A DNA stretch of 50,870 bases from Burkholderiales bacterium (GTDB lineage: Bacteria; Pseudomonadota; Gammaproteobacteria; Burkholderiales; SG8-41): contig JALHRQ010000020.1 of assembly GCA_022841375.1 (NCBI GenBank), forward strand, positions 1 to 50,870, given 5' to 3'. The position numbers and the translations under genes are program-made. Shown here piece after piece: positions 36,073-44,982 of this stretch (positions are counted from its first letter, which is position 1; each line of letters starts with the position of its first letter). The notes below the pieces were generated by a model, which was not told the origin of the DNA, made no database searches, and saw only the letters and a program-made list of their open reading frames with translations.

Positions 36073-36801
36073 ATGAACTGGACCCCGTTTTCCTTCATCG
36101 TCATCAATCTCGCGCGCCAGATCCGCGCCGGCGAAATCACGTTCAGCGGCGTCAACTCGACGCTGCCGATGATCGCCTGCATGCTCGCCAAGCGCGCCTA
36201 CGATTTTGATTTCACCTGGATCAACGTCGCCGGCGGTGTCGAACCGCAGCCGCTGGCCGTGCCGCAGTCGAGCAGCGATCCGGCGATTGTTCACGGCTCA
36301 GCGGCGATTTTCGCCAATCAGGATTTTTACGACCTGTGCGCGCGCGGCGGACTTGATCTGGTGTATCTGGGCTGCGCGCAGATCGACGCTGAAGGCCGCA
36401 CCAACGTCTCCGCAATCGGTTCCTGGGAAAACCCGCGGGTGCGTCTGCCCGGTGGCGGCGGTGCCGCGGTCATGCTGCCGACCGCAAAACGCGTGGTGAC
36501 CTGGCGCACCGACCACACCACGCGCGCGCTGGTCGACAAACTGGACTTTGTCACTGCCGCCGGTCACATGACGGCACTGGTGACGCCGCTGGCGGTATTT
36601 ACGCGTGAACCGCGCAACGGCTCGCGTTTCCGGCTTGAACACTACCATCCGGCAACGGACATCAAGCAGATTGCCGCGCAAACCGGATTTGCTTTCGAAA
36701 GCAGCGGCGCGCAACCGGCGCCTCCGCCCACGCCGCGTGAAATCGATGCATTGAATGCACTCGACAGCGACGGCGCTTTCGCCGTCACCGTGACCGGATA
36801 A
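36073..36801 (+). CDS. CoA-transferase subunit B (GctB-like)
   Basis: A 242-residue beta subunit of a class I CoA-transferase (glutaconate/3-oxoacid type). ITFSGVNSTLPMIACMLAKR, VYLGCAQIDAEGRTNVSAIG and RLPGGGGAAVMLPTAKR are family blocks. The usual catalytic Glu of this subunit type (GxENG) is not evident at a standard position; SWENPRVRLPGGGG is the nearest segment. The partner alpha subunit at 33814 is broken and lies 1.4 kb upstream with two unrelated genes between. The ATG at 36073 gives a normal N-terminus; TTATACT just upstream may be a -10 of a near-leaderless mRNA. Confidence 0.83.
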   Translation: MNWTPFSFIVINLARQIRAGEITFSGVNSTLPMIACMLAKRAYDFDFTWINVAGGVEPQPLAVPQSSSDPAIVHGSAAIFANQDFYDLCARGGLDLVYLGCAQIDAEGRTNVSAIGSWENPRVRLPGGGGAAVMLPTAKRVVTWRTDHTTRALVDKLDFVTAAGHMTALVTPLAVFTREPRNGSRFRLEHYHPATDIKQIAAQTGFAFESSGAQPAPPPTPREIDALNALDSDGAFAVTVTG

Positions 36802-36934
36802 ATGTCGCACTAATACCGCGTGTTACGATAGTGGTTACGTCGTGCGGCGGAACACTGCAGAACATTCTTATCGGTGCCGGCGCGGGATCCGCCTCATTAT
36901 TTCGTTGATTATTCTTTCTATCATTGCCATCCGG

Positions 36935-38077
36935 ATGCTGCCGCTTCAAGGTGTAAGAGTCGTCGAGTTTTGCCAGGTGCTGGCCGGACCGTTTGCGGGC
37001 TGCCTGCTGGCCGACATGGGCGCCGATGTCATCAAGGTTGAATCGCCCGAAGGTGATCTGATGCGGCAATGGCCGCCGATCCTCGACGGTTACAGTCAGT
37101 ATTTCGCCTCCGTCAACCGCAACAAACGTTCGGTCGTATTCGATCTGAAGCAGGAAGTAGACAAGACGGCCGCGCGCAAGCTGGCACTGTCCGCAGACAT
37201 CGTGCTCGAAAATTTCCGCCCCGGCGTGATGGCCCGATTCGGCCTCGATTACACATCGCTGTCCAAAGATCATCCTGCGCTGGTGTATTGCTCGGTCTCC
37301 GCCTTCGGTCAGACCGGACCGCGTGCCGGCGAAGGCGGTTTCGACATGACGGTACAGGCAATGAGCGGCGTGATGAGCGTCACCGGCGACAAGGACGGAC
37401 GTCCGGCGAAGTGCGGCATACCGATCGCTGACTTTTCCGCCGGGCTTTATGCCGCGTTCAGCGTCACCGCCGCCCTGCACAAGGCGCGCGCCACCGGACG
37501 CGGCGATCAGGTCGATGTATCAATGCTCGGCAGCATGCTCGGCATTGCCAATCTGCAGACCAGCGAGTTATTCGGCACCGGCCGCGATCCGGTCCGCCTC
37601 GGCTCCGCGCATCCGATGAATGCCCCTTATGCCGCCTTCTGCTGCCGTGACGGTTATTTTGCCCTCGCTGCCGGCACCAACAAGCTGTGGCAATCGGCGT
37701 GCGAAACCATCAACCGCAACGATCTGCCTGGGGATCCGCGCTTCACCACACCAACGCTGCGCGCACAGCATCAGGACGCGCTGCGCGATCTGCTCGAAGC
37801 GGAATTCATCAAATACGATGCCGCCGATCTGCTGGCTCGGATGAATGCCCGCGGCGTTCCCTGCGCGCCGCTTTATACTTATTCCCAGGTGCTCGCCGAC
37901 CCGCAGGTCAAACACATGCAGTGGGTTGAGGACATCACGCTGCCCAACGGCGCCGCAACCAAAACTGTGGTGTCGCCGCAACGCGTGTCGGGCCAGCGCC
38001 TCGGCGTGCGCCGAGCGCCGCCGGCACTGGGCGCCCACACCGCAGAAATACTTTCCGAACTGAAGGACCGATCATGA
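36935..38077 (+). CDS. CaiB/BaiF family (class III) CoA-transferase
   Basis: A 380-residue transferase that moves CoA between carboxylic acids. LPLQGVRVVEFCQVLAGPFAG starts the fold, followed by LLADMGADVIKVESPEGDL with the catalytic Asp region at about 30-40 residues. NRNKRSVVFDLK and VSAFGQTGPRAGEGGFDM are further signatures. The ATG at 36935 is chosen; a start at 36842 would add a hydrophobic stretch from an AT-rich strip. Its last bases overlap the next start (ATGA). Confidence 0.92.
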   Translation: MLPLQGVRVVEFCQVLAGPFAGCLLADMGADVIKVESPEGDLMRQWPPILDGYSQYFASVNRNKRSVVFDLKQEVDKTAARKLALSADIVLENFRPGVMARFGLDYTSLSKDHPALVYCSVSAFGQTGPRAGEGGFDMTVQAMSGVMSVTGDKDGRPAKCGIPIADFSAGLYAAFSVTAALHKARATGRGDQVDVSMLGSMLGIANLQTSELFGTGRDPVRLGSAHPMNAPYAAFCCRDGYFALAAGTNKLWQSACETINRNDLPGDPRFTTPTLRAQHQDALRDLLEAEFIKYDAADLLARMNARGVPCAPLYTYSQVLADPQVKHMQWVEDITLPNGAATKTVVSPQRVSGQRLGVRRAPPALGAHTAEILSELKDRS

Positions 38078-38688
38078 ACAATGCGCAACGCTTCCGTCAC
38101 TTCATTGCCGAATTCACCCGTCTGATTGAAAAAAGTGGCCATGATGAAAAAATCATGCATCAAGCCGGTGGCCAACTGCTCGGCGACCTGATCAGACATG
38201 ACGACTGGCTTCCCGAGGAGGCCGCGCAGCCGCATCCCCAGTTTTATCAGCAGTATCTGTTGTACTGCGACCCGCTTGAACGTTTCTCGGTGGTCAGTTT
38301 CGTCTGGGGCCCGGGCCAGAAAACGCCGGTTCACGATCACACTGTATGGGGTCTGGTCGGCATGATGCGCGGCGCAGAGAATGCGCGGCGCTTTGCACAC
38401 ACCGCGCCGGGCCAGCCGATGAGCGTCAGCAAAACCGAAAGTCTGATGCCCGGTCAGGTCGACCGTGTGTCGCCAACCGTCGGCGACATCCACGAAGTGT
38501 CGAATGCCTTGAGCGACAAGGCATCGATCAGCATCCACGTCTACGGCGCCAACATCGGTGCCGTCAAACGCCACGTCTTCGATCCGGCCACCGGCGCCGA
38601 CAAACCGTTCGTCTCCGGTTATTCCAGCCCGCAAATGCCGAATTTCTGGGACCGCTCCGCCGAAGTCCGCGCAAGCATACAAATCTGA
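38074..38688 (+). CDS. Cysteine/3-mercaptopropionate dioxygenase-like cupin
   Basis: A 204-residue thiol dioxygenase of the CDO type I fold, a mononuclear non-haem iron enzyme that adds O2 to a thiol. The iron ligands are in PVHDHTVWG (two His) and GDIHEVSN (third His). SISIHVYG carries the Ser-His-Tyr catalytic triad. Substrate (cysteine or 3-mercaptopropionate) cannot be told. It is coupled to the CaiB-like gene, which hints that the sulfinate product is activated with CoA. Confidence 0.85.
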   Translation: MNNAQRFRHFIAEFTRLIEKSGHDEKIMHQAGGQLLGDLIRHDDWLPEEAAQPHPQFYQQYLLYCDPLERFSVVSFVWGPGQKTPVHDHTVWGLVGMMRGAENARRFAHTAPGQPMSVSKTESLMPGQVDRVSPTVGDIHEVSNALSDKASISIHVYGANIGAVKRHVFDPATGADKPFVSGYSSPQMPNFWDRSAEVRASIQI

Positions 38689-38716
38689 AAATAAATGCAG
38701 CCATCCACCTTGCATT

Positions 38717-38742
38717 CCTCTGTGTTCTCTGTGACCTCTGTG
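38717..38742 (+). repeat. Short tandem CTCTGTG repeats
   Basis: CCTCTGTGTTCTCTGTGACC followed by TCTGTGG gives three near-tandem units of about nine bases between the dioxygenase and the hydratase genes. Similar pyrimidine-rich tracts occur in intergenic DNA of environmental proteobacteria. No function is known. Confidence 0.5.
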
Positions 38743-38765
38743 GCAAGGGTTTTCAAGGCATACCG

Positions 38766-39491
38766 ATGAGCGACGAACTTCTGCGCCAGCACGACAATCA
38801 CGTCACCCGTCTGACGCTGAACCGCGCGCAGAAAGCCAACGCGCTGTCTGCATCTGTGGTGGAAGCCATGCTTGATGCGGTGGAATATGCCGCCACCGAC
38901 GGCACCCGGCTGCTGATCCTCGAAGGCGCCGGTCCGCACTTTTGCGCCGGCTTCGATTTCACCGATGTGCAGACGCAAAGCGAGGGCGATCTGGTGCTGC
39001 GTTTCATCCGCATCGAAACGCTGCTGCAGGCGATCTACCACGCGCCGTTCGAAACCCTGGCGCTGGCACATGGCCGCGTTTTCGGCGCCGGGGCTGACAT
39101 CGTTGCCAGCTGCAGCCTGCGTATTGCCGCACCCGACACCACCTTCCGCCTGCCCGGACTGCGCTTCGGCGTGGTCCTCGGCACCCGCCGCCTGATGCAC
39201 CGCGTCGGCGCCGACCGGGCCCGGGAAATTCTGTCGACCTCGCGCACCTTCGACAGCGACGAAGCACTCGCCTGCGTTTTTCTCACCGGTGTTGCGCCGC
39301 AAGCGGAATGGCCCGCGATCATTGCCGGCGCCAAAACTGCCGCTGAGGCGCTCGCGCCCGCCGCAGCCATTGCGCTGAGACGGCGCACCGTCACCGACAG
39401 TCGCGCCGAAGACATGATGGAACTTGCCCGCTCGGTGAGCACGCCGGGCCTCAAAGAACGCATCCGCAGATACCGTGAAACCAGCAAATAA
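38766..39491 (+). CDS. Enoyl-CoA hydratase/isomerase family protein
   Basis: A 241-residue crotonase-fold protein. LEGAGPHFCAGFDF is the first oxyanion strand (usual CAGxD), and HGRVFGAGADIVASCSLRIA the second. Catalytic Glu positions are not clearly conserved, so a hydratase, isomerase or hydrolase activity is possible. The ATG at 38766 gives the family start MSDELLRQH. Followed 15 bp later by the quinone oxidoreductase gene. Confidence 0.87.
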   Translation: MSDELLRQHDNHVTRLTLNRAQKANALSASVVEAMLDAVEYAATDGTRLLILEGAGPHFCAGFDFTDVQTQSEGDLVLRFIRIETLLQAIYHAPFETLALAHGRVFGAGADIVASCSLRIAAPDTTFRLPGLRFGVVLGTRRLMHRVGADRAREILSTSRTFDSDEALACVFLTGVAPQAEWPAIIAGAKTAAEALAPAAAIALRRRTVTDSRAEDMMELARSVSTPGLKERIRRYRETSK

Positions 39492-39506
39492 AAAACCAGG
39501 AAAACC

Positions 39507-40499
39507 ATGAACAAACTACCCGCAACCATGCAAGCCGTCGAAATCTCCGCCCCGGGCGGCCCCGAAGTACTGAAACCGGTGGAGCGGCCGCTGCCGGTGC
39601 CGAAAGCCCACGAGGTGCTGGTCAAAGTCATCGGCGCGGGCATCAACGGCCCCGACATCATGCAGCGCAAGGGACTCTACCCTGCGCCGGCGGGGGCATC
39701 GGATCTGCCCGGCCTGGAAGTATCCGGTGAAGTCGTTGCCAAGGGCGCCTCCGTCACTCGCTGGTCGTTGGGCGACTCAGTCGTCGCGCTGACCAATGGC
39801 GGCGGTTATGCCGAATATGTGGTTGTCGACGCTGATCACTGCCTGACGGTGCCCAAGGGCATCAGCATGCTCGACGCCGCCGGTCTTCCCGAAACTTTTT
39901 TTACGGTGTGGAGCAATGTGTTCATCGGCGCCGGCCTCAAATCCGGCGAAACCTTTCTGGTGCACGGCGGCGCCGGCGGCATCGGCACCACCTGCATCCA
40001 GTTGGGCAAGGCTTTCGGCGCCAAGGTCATTGCCACCGACAGTCCCGCCGTGCGCTGCCAGGTGTGCAGCGATCTCGGTGCGGATCGCGTGGTGGACTAC
40101 CGCAGCGAAGATTTCGTGGAAGCCGTGCGCAGCGAAGGCGGTGCCAACGTCATCCTCGACATCGTCGGCGGCGCCAATATTGAAAAGAATTTCAAGGCAG
40201 CCAGCCACGATGCGCGCATCATCCAGCTCGCTTTCGCCACCGGTTCCAAGGTGGAAATCAACATGATGCCGGTGATGCTGAAACGGCTGACCTATACCGG
40301 CTCGACGCTGCGCACCCGGCCCGACGCCTTCAAGGCACGCGTGGCCCGCGAACTGGAAGCCCAGGTCTGGCCGCATATCGCCAGCGGCAAAATCCGTGTG
40401 GTGACACACAAGGCCCTGCCACTGGCCGAAGCCGCGCAGGCGCATGCACTGATGGAATCAAGCCAGCACACCGGCAAGATTCTGTTGCGCGTGTCCTGA
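39507..40499 (+). CDS. NAD(P)H quinone oxidoreductase, zinc-independent MDR (PIG3-like)
   Basis: A 330-residue medium-chain reductase. MQAVEISAPGGPEVLKPVERP and GINGPDIMQRKGLYPAPAGASDLPGLEVSGEV are typical of PIG3-like members, which lack zinc. The NADPH loop is HGGAGGIGTTCIQLGKAFGA. It may reduce quinones or an enoyl substrate. CAGGAAAACC precedes the ATG. Last gene of the + strand set. Confidence 0.91.
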   Translation: MNKLPATMQAVEISAPGGPEVLKPVERPLPVPKAHEVLVKVIGAGINGPDIMQRKGLYPAPAGASDLPGLEVSGEVVAKGASVTRWSLGDSVVALTNGGGYAEYVVVDADHCLTVPKGISMLDAAGLPETFFTVWSNVFIGAGLKSGETFLVHGGAGGIGTTCIQLGKAFGAKVIATDSPAVRCQVCSDLGADRVVDYRSEDFVEAVRSEGGANVILDIVGGANIEKNFKAASHDARIIQLAFATGSKVEINMMPVMLKRLTYTGSTLRTRPDAFKARVARELEAQVWPHIASGKIRVVTHKALPLAEAAQAHALMESSQHTGKILLRVS

Positions 40500-40548
40500 G
40501 ACCACCGCAACATCGAAGTCGCGGCACGATGCCGCTACGGCAACTGCG

Positions 40549-41496
40549 TCAAGCCGCCTTGGCGAGTTCCGGCAGGCTGCGGCGCAGGCGGGAGACATCC
40601 CCGCTTTCCGCCAGTGTCCGGGCGTAGTCGATATTCTTGCGCGCTGCGGTGAAATACAGGTTTTCGCCACTGAAGTGACTGGCGACGTAACGGTAAACAC
40701 CCTGCAGATCCTGCTCCAGCCGCTTGTGGGCGCCATTGAAAAATCCCGGCGTTTTAAAAATCAGATCCGCGGGTGACTCAAACACCACTTTCTCTTCCCC
40801 ACGATCATTGACCTGCCGGGCGATCCCGCCGAGCACGAACTCGGGATACAGCCGGTCGCGGCACTTCTCCAGGTAACAACGATCCGACATCTGCGCAAGT
40901 ATGTCCGCGCTGCCGAGCAGGTTGCCGAGTACCCGGTACTGCGGCTCGACATCAATATTGCCCACAGCAATTTCGTAACCGGTGAAATGCACAATGCGCT
41001 GCGCGGCCTCCGTCAACTCCGGCAGCCCCACATCGGGCAGATACCAGCCCATGAACGCGGCGCTGCGGCCGACGTGCGTTGTCGTGTACTCGGCGCCATG
41101 GCGCTTTTCGGTATCACCGATGCGCCGCAGATAACCGACGTCGTGAAATAGCGCAGCAACGGTTCCCACCAGAAACAGCCTCTCCGACAACACCCCGGGA
41201 ACCGTCGATCGCGCGCAGCCGTCCATCAGCCTCGCCATCGCCAGCGTGACTTCAAGAATGTGCTGAACGTCGTGATAATCCGTCTCGCAGGCGTGAAAAC
41301 CGGGAAAATCGCCGCGATACAGCCGGCCGATGTCGGCAAAAACCCGCAGCACGCCCGAAGGAAAATCGCGCCGGTAGATGCGCTCATAAATCTGCGTCAC
41401 TTCAAACGACACCGCAGACGGATCCGTGGTGTCGATCAGATTCGTCACGTCATACCCGGCGCGACGATAGTCCATGACTTGAGGCCCCTGTTTCAT
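40549..41496 (-). CDS. HD-domain phosphohydrolase-like protein
   Basis: A 315-residue cytoplasmic protein related to HD/PDEase-type phosphohydrolases. ETDYHDVQHILEVTLAM has the first His and ALFHDVGYLRRIGD the HD pair; HGAEYTTTHVG and IVHFTGYE supply further His ligands as in cyclic-nucleotide PDE-like proteins. The substrate is not known. The start could be ATG 41496 or 41475; AGGGG before the second favours it slightly. Divergent from the AsmA-like gene. Confidence 0.8.
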   Translation of the reverse strand: MKQGPQVMDYRRAGYDVTNLIDTTDPSAVSFEVTQIYERIYRRDFPSGVLRVFADIGRLYRGDFPGFHACETDYHDVQHILEVTLAMARLMDGCARSTVPGVLSERLFLVGTVAALFHDVGYLRRIGDTEKRHGAEYTTTHVGRSAAFMGWYLPDVGLPELTEAAQRIVHFTGYEIAVGNIDVEPQYRVLGNLLGSADILAQMSDRCYLEKCRDRLYPEFVLGGIARQVNDRGEEKVVFESPADLIFKTPGFFNGAHKRLEQDLQGVYRYVASHFSGENLYFTAARKNIDYARTLAESGDVSRLRRSLPELAKAA

Positions 41497-41664
41497 TGGT
41501 CATGCCTATGTTTTTGTTGTATCAGGTATAGTAACTACAATTTTCGGGCACGCGCAACGCCGGCCGCAAGCCAGCACCAGTCGCAGTAGATGCCGGTGGT
41601 TACGGAGTCGGTCTTCTCCGCGCCATCCCCAAAAAACTGTCCAATAAATCACGGTGTTAATGCC

Positions 41665-44600
41665 ATGCACCCGCAAACGGTCTACGCCAAAACATCCAAA
41701 GGCGTGCTCGAAATCAAGAACAGGACGGTCAAACTCGACCGTGACAGCAACAATATTTTTCTGTCGGTGGACGGCAAATCCACGGTTGCCGAACTGGTCG
41801 CCAAAAACAAACTGGAGATCAAGGCGGTCGAAGGCATCCTCAATGAACTGACCAAATCCGGATTCATCAAGGTTTTCTCGACGCCGGCTGAACGACCAGT
41901 CGCCGCAAAACCCGCCGGCGCCTCAGCACCTGCCGCGGCACGCCCGACGGTCCCGGCACCCGCTGTCGAGGAGGAGATGGATCTCGATTTCACTTCGCCG
42001 GAGGCCGTTGCCAAAATCAACGCCGAAGCCGAGTCCCGCAAGCTGAAGGAAGAAGAAGCCAAGGCGCGCGCCCAGGCCGCGGCCAAGGCAGCGCTGGAAG
42101 CGAAAGCGCGGCAGCAGGTGGAAGCGCAAGCACGTGCGGCAGCGGAAGCCCGCGCCAAGGTCGAGGCGGAAGCCAAGGCCAAGGCCGACGCCCAGGCCAA
42201 AGCGGCCGAAGCCGCTCGCGCCAAGGCCGAAATCGAAGCCAAAGCCGCCGTCGATACCCAGGCCAAAGCCGCGGCGGAAGCCCGGATGAAGGCTGCGCAG
42301 GAAGCCAGTGTCAAAGCGGAAGCCGAATCCAGGGCCCGTGCACAGGCTGAAGCCCGCGCCAAAGCCGAAGCCATTGCCAAAGCCACATCCGAAGCCAAAG
42401 CCAAAGCCGAAGCTGAGGCGCAAAAAATGGCCGAGGTCGAAGCCAATGCCCACGCCGCCGCGGAGACCAAGGCGCGGGAAGCCCTTGAAGCGCAAATGAA
42501 GGCGATGGGCGAAGCCCTCGCCCGCGCACAGGACGCCGCGAAGCGTGAAGCCGAAGCCCGCGTCAAGATGGAAGCGGAAATCAAGGCACGCCTCGAATCC
42601 GAACGCAAAGCCGTTGTTGAAGCCGAGGCCCGCGCCAAGGCTGCAGAAGCAGCGATCGCCGAAGCGCGTCAGATGGCGGAAGAAGCGGCGCGCGCCAAAG
42701 CAGCCGCCGAAGCCCGGTTCGCAACGCAGGGAGCCGACCCTGAGGCAGTCGCCAAAGCCGCAGCGGCGATGAAAGCCCTGGAAGAAGCCAAGGCACGGGC
42801 GCGCTCGGAAGCGGAAGCCCGCATCGCCGCCGAAGCGCGCGCCAAAGCCGAGGCCGATGCGCGACAGCGCGAGGAAGCGCAGCGGAAGATTGAGGACGAA
42901 GCCACCAACAAGGAACGCGCCGAGGCCGATGCCCGTTCCAAAGCCGAGTTAAAGGCCCTGCAGGAGCAGGCCCGTCAGGCGAGCCAGGAAGCGGAAAGCC
43001 GTGCTGAACACGAACGCCTCGCCCGCGAAGAAATGGAAGCCAAGATCGCCATTGAGCGCCGCGCGCGTGAAGAAGCCGAGGCCAGGGTTGCGGCGGAACG
43101 CGAATTGCGCGAAGAAGCCATCCGCAAAGTCAAGGTCGAGGCTGAAGCCAAGGCGCGCGCGGAAGTGGATGCCGCCATCGAAATCGAACGCAAGAAGCGC
43201 ATCGAAGCGGAAACCAAAGCCGCGGCCGAGATTGCAGCACGTTCAGTCGCCGAGCGCAAAGCACGCGAAGAAGCCGAACGTCAGCTGGAAATCGCGCAGC
43301 GCGCACGCGAGGATGCGGAACGGCTGGCCCGCGAAGCCGGCAGCAGCGAAAGCGCGCAGGGCCGCCAGGCGCGAGAAGACGCCGAGGCCCGGGCGAAAAT
43401 GGCTGAAGCCGCCGTCGCTAAAGCCCAGGCCCAGGCTGAAGCCGAGCGTCAAGCCCGCGCGCAAGCCGAGGAACGCGCCAAGACCGAAGCTGTGGCACGC
43501 GTCATGCGCGAAAAAGAATTGCGTGAAAATGCCGAAAAAAACGTCAAGGCGATGGTCGACGAAGAACTGCGCGCGCGCGCAAAGGCCGAGGTGGAAGCCG
43601 ACGCACGTTACCGCGCCGAGGCCGAGGATCGTTCAAAGGCTGCCGCAGCCGACCGCAAGCTGCGCATGGAGTCGGAAGCGCGCGATGCGGCCTCCTCGTT
43701 CCGCAGCGACACCAAGCCCAAGAGCAAGGCGCCTCTTGCCGCGGCCATCCTGTTCGTGTTGCTGGCCTGCGGCCTGGGCGCCTTGCAACTGATGCCGATG
43801 GCGGGTTATATCCCCGGCGTGCAGCAATTGATTTCGCAGCGCTTCAACCAGCCTGTGCACATTTCCAACATGCGCTACACGGTTTATCCTGAACAGATGC
43901 TCAGGTTGGAGAAAATCAGCATCGGCAGCGTGCAGCAGATCAAAGCCGATATGGTGACCATCCCGATGATGCCGTGGACGTTGCTGTCGGGAGCGACAGA
44001 GTTTGATTCGATCGTCGCCAATGCCGTGGTCATGGAGCCCTCAGGCATTGATCTGCTGCCGGCCATGATCAAAGCCGGGGGCGGCAATACCCTGAAGATG
44101 CGTGAACTCAGGCTAATCGGGGTCAAGGTCGGCGGCATCCCGTTTGATGTGCCGATGTTTGACGCACAGGTTTCTTTCAGCGGCGATGGATCGGTGCAGA
44201 AAATGCGCCTCAATGACAGCAAAATCACCGTCAACGCAACGCCCAAGGACGGCGGGCTCGCACTGAGCATCGAAGCGCGAGAGTGGCAGCCGCCGTTCGG
44301 CCCGGCGCTGCAGTTCAGTGATCTGTCGATCAGCGCGCAGGTCAGCAAGCAGCAGGCCACCCTGAGTTCCATCGAAGGCCGGCTCGGCGGCGGACGCTTG
44401 AAAGGCGCAGCAAAGGCGACCTGGAACGGGGACATCCGTATCGAGGGTGAATTCAATCTCGAAGGCGGCAAGTTGCAGCAGTTGATTCCGGCTTACACCC
44501 GCAAATTCTCAGCTACGGGCAACCTGAACACCAACGGCAGTTACGCGCTGCAAGGCAAGACCATCAATACGCTGTTTGACGCGAGCGAAGCCGAAGCCAC

Positions 44601-44919
44601 ATTCAGCGTTGATGCGGGCGAACTGATCAATGTTGATCTGGTGCGCGCCATACAGTCACCGGCTGCCGGTGGCACCCGCGGCGGTAAAACCAAGTTCGAC
44701 ACGCTAACCGGATCCGTCAGTATCAACAGCGAACGTTACGCCTACAAGCAGTTGCAGATGGCCTCGGGCCCGCTCAGCGCCAATGGCGCGTTCAACATCG
44801 GCAGCGACAGCTCGATTGCCGGACGCTTTAATGCCGAACTGGGCTCGAAAGGCCTCATCGTCGCCCGCGGCAGCCTCAACATCGCCGGCAGCGTCGGCGA
44901 CCCCCTGCTGCGCCCCTGA
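41665..44919 (+). CDS. N-terminal winged-helix-like module + long coiled coil + membrane segment + AsmA-like domain
   Basis: A 1084-residue fusion. Residues 1-70 (VYAKTSKGVLEIKNRTVKLD ... LNELTKSGFIKVF) form a small module similar to that of the response-regulator-like protein at 47524. Residues about 110-680 are an almost unbroken Ala/Glu/Lys/Arg-rich helix that could be a long coiled coil or single alpha helix. A membrane segment follows (PLAAAILFVLLACGLGALQL, about 692-711). The rest is an AsmA-like repeat beta region (LRLEKISIGSVQQIKADMV; ARGSLNIAGSVGDPLL), expected in the periplasm. The cytoplasmic helix may span or tether. The start at 41665 is chosen; an upstream frame from 41590 lacks support. 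AsmA family roles in lipid transport are known; this fusion's role is not. Confidence 0.8.
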   Translation: MHPQTVYAKTSKGVLEIKNRTVKLDRDSNNIFLSVDGKSTVAELVAKNKLEIKAVEGILNELTKSGFIKVFSTPAERPVAAKPAGASAPAAARPTVPAPAVEEEMDLDFTSPEAVAKINAEAESRKLKEEEAKARAQAAAKAALEAKARQQVEAQARAAAEARAKVEAEAKAKADAQAKAAEAARAKAEIEAKAAVDTQAKAAAEARMKAAQEASVKAEAESRARAQAEARAKAEAIAKATSEAKAKAEAEAQKMAEVEANAHAAAETKAREALEAQMKAMGEALARAQDAAKREAEARVKMEAEIKARLESERKAVVEAEARAKAAEAAIAEARQMAEEAARAKAAAEARFATQGADPEAVAKAAAAMKALEEAKARARSEAEARIAAEARAKAEADARQREEAQRKIEDEATNKERAEADARSKAELKALQEQARQASQEAESRAEHERLAREEMEAKIAIERRAREEAEARVAAERELREEAIRKVKVEAEAKARAEVDAAIEIERKKRIEAETKAAAEIAARSVAERKAREEAERQLEIAQRAREDAERLAREAGSSESAQGRQAREDAEARAKMAEAAVAKAQAQAEAERQARAQAEERAKTEAVARVMREKELRENAEKNVKAMVDEELRARAKAEVEADARYRAEAEDRSKAAAADRKLRMESEARDAASSFRSDTKPKSKAPLAAAILFVLLACGLGALQLMPMAGYIPGVQQLISQRFNQPVHISNMRYTVYPEQMLRLEKISIGSVQQIKADMVTIPMMPWTLLSGATEFDSIVANAVVMEPSGIDLLPAMIKAGGGNTLKMRELRLIGVKVGGIPFDVPMFDAQVSFSGDGSVQKMRLNDSKITVNATPKDGGLALSIEAREWQPPFGPALQFSDLSISAQVSKQQATLSSIEGRLGGGRLKGAAKATWNGDIRIEGEFNLEGGKLQQLIPAYTRKFSATGNLNTNGSYALQGKTINTLFDASEAEATFSVDAGELINVDLVRAIQSPAAGGTRGGKTKFDTLTGSVSINSERYAYKQLQMASGPLSANGAFNIGSDSSIAGRFNAELGSKGLIVARGSLNIAGSVGDPLLRP

Positions 44920-44933
44920 TCAGGCCCGCGAAT

Positions 44934-44967
44934 AAAAAAGCCCGCACCTTCCGGCGCGGGCTTTTTT
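44934..44967 (+). terminator. Rho-independent terminator between convergent genes
   Basis: GCCCGC (44940-44945) pairs with GCGGGC (44956-44961), extended by A6 with T6; a T7 run follows. It ends the AsmA-like gene and, with its A-run on the left, may also act on the htpX mRNA. Confidence 0.85.
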
Positions 44968-44982
44968 TGAACTTGAAACCGC

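Noticed and set aside
41682-42638. 318-codon Ala/Ser-rich frame on - strand
   Set aside because: Mirror of the repetitive Ala/Glu/Lys codons of the coiled-coil gene; a composition artefact.
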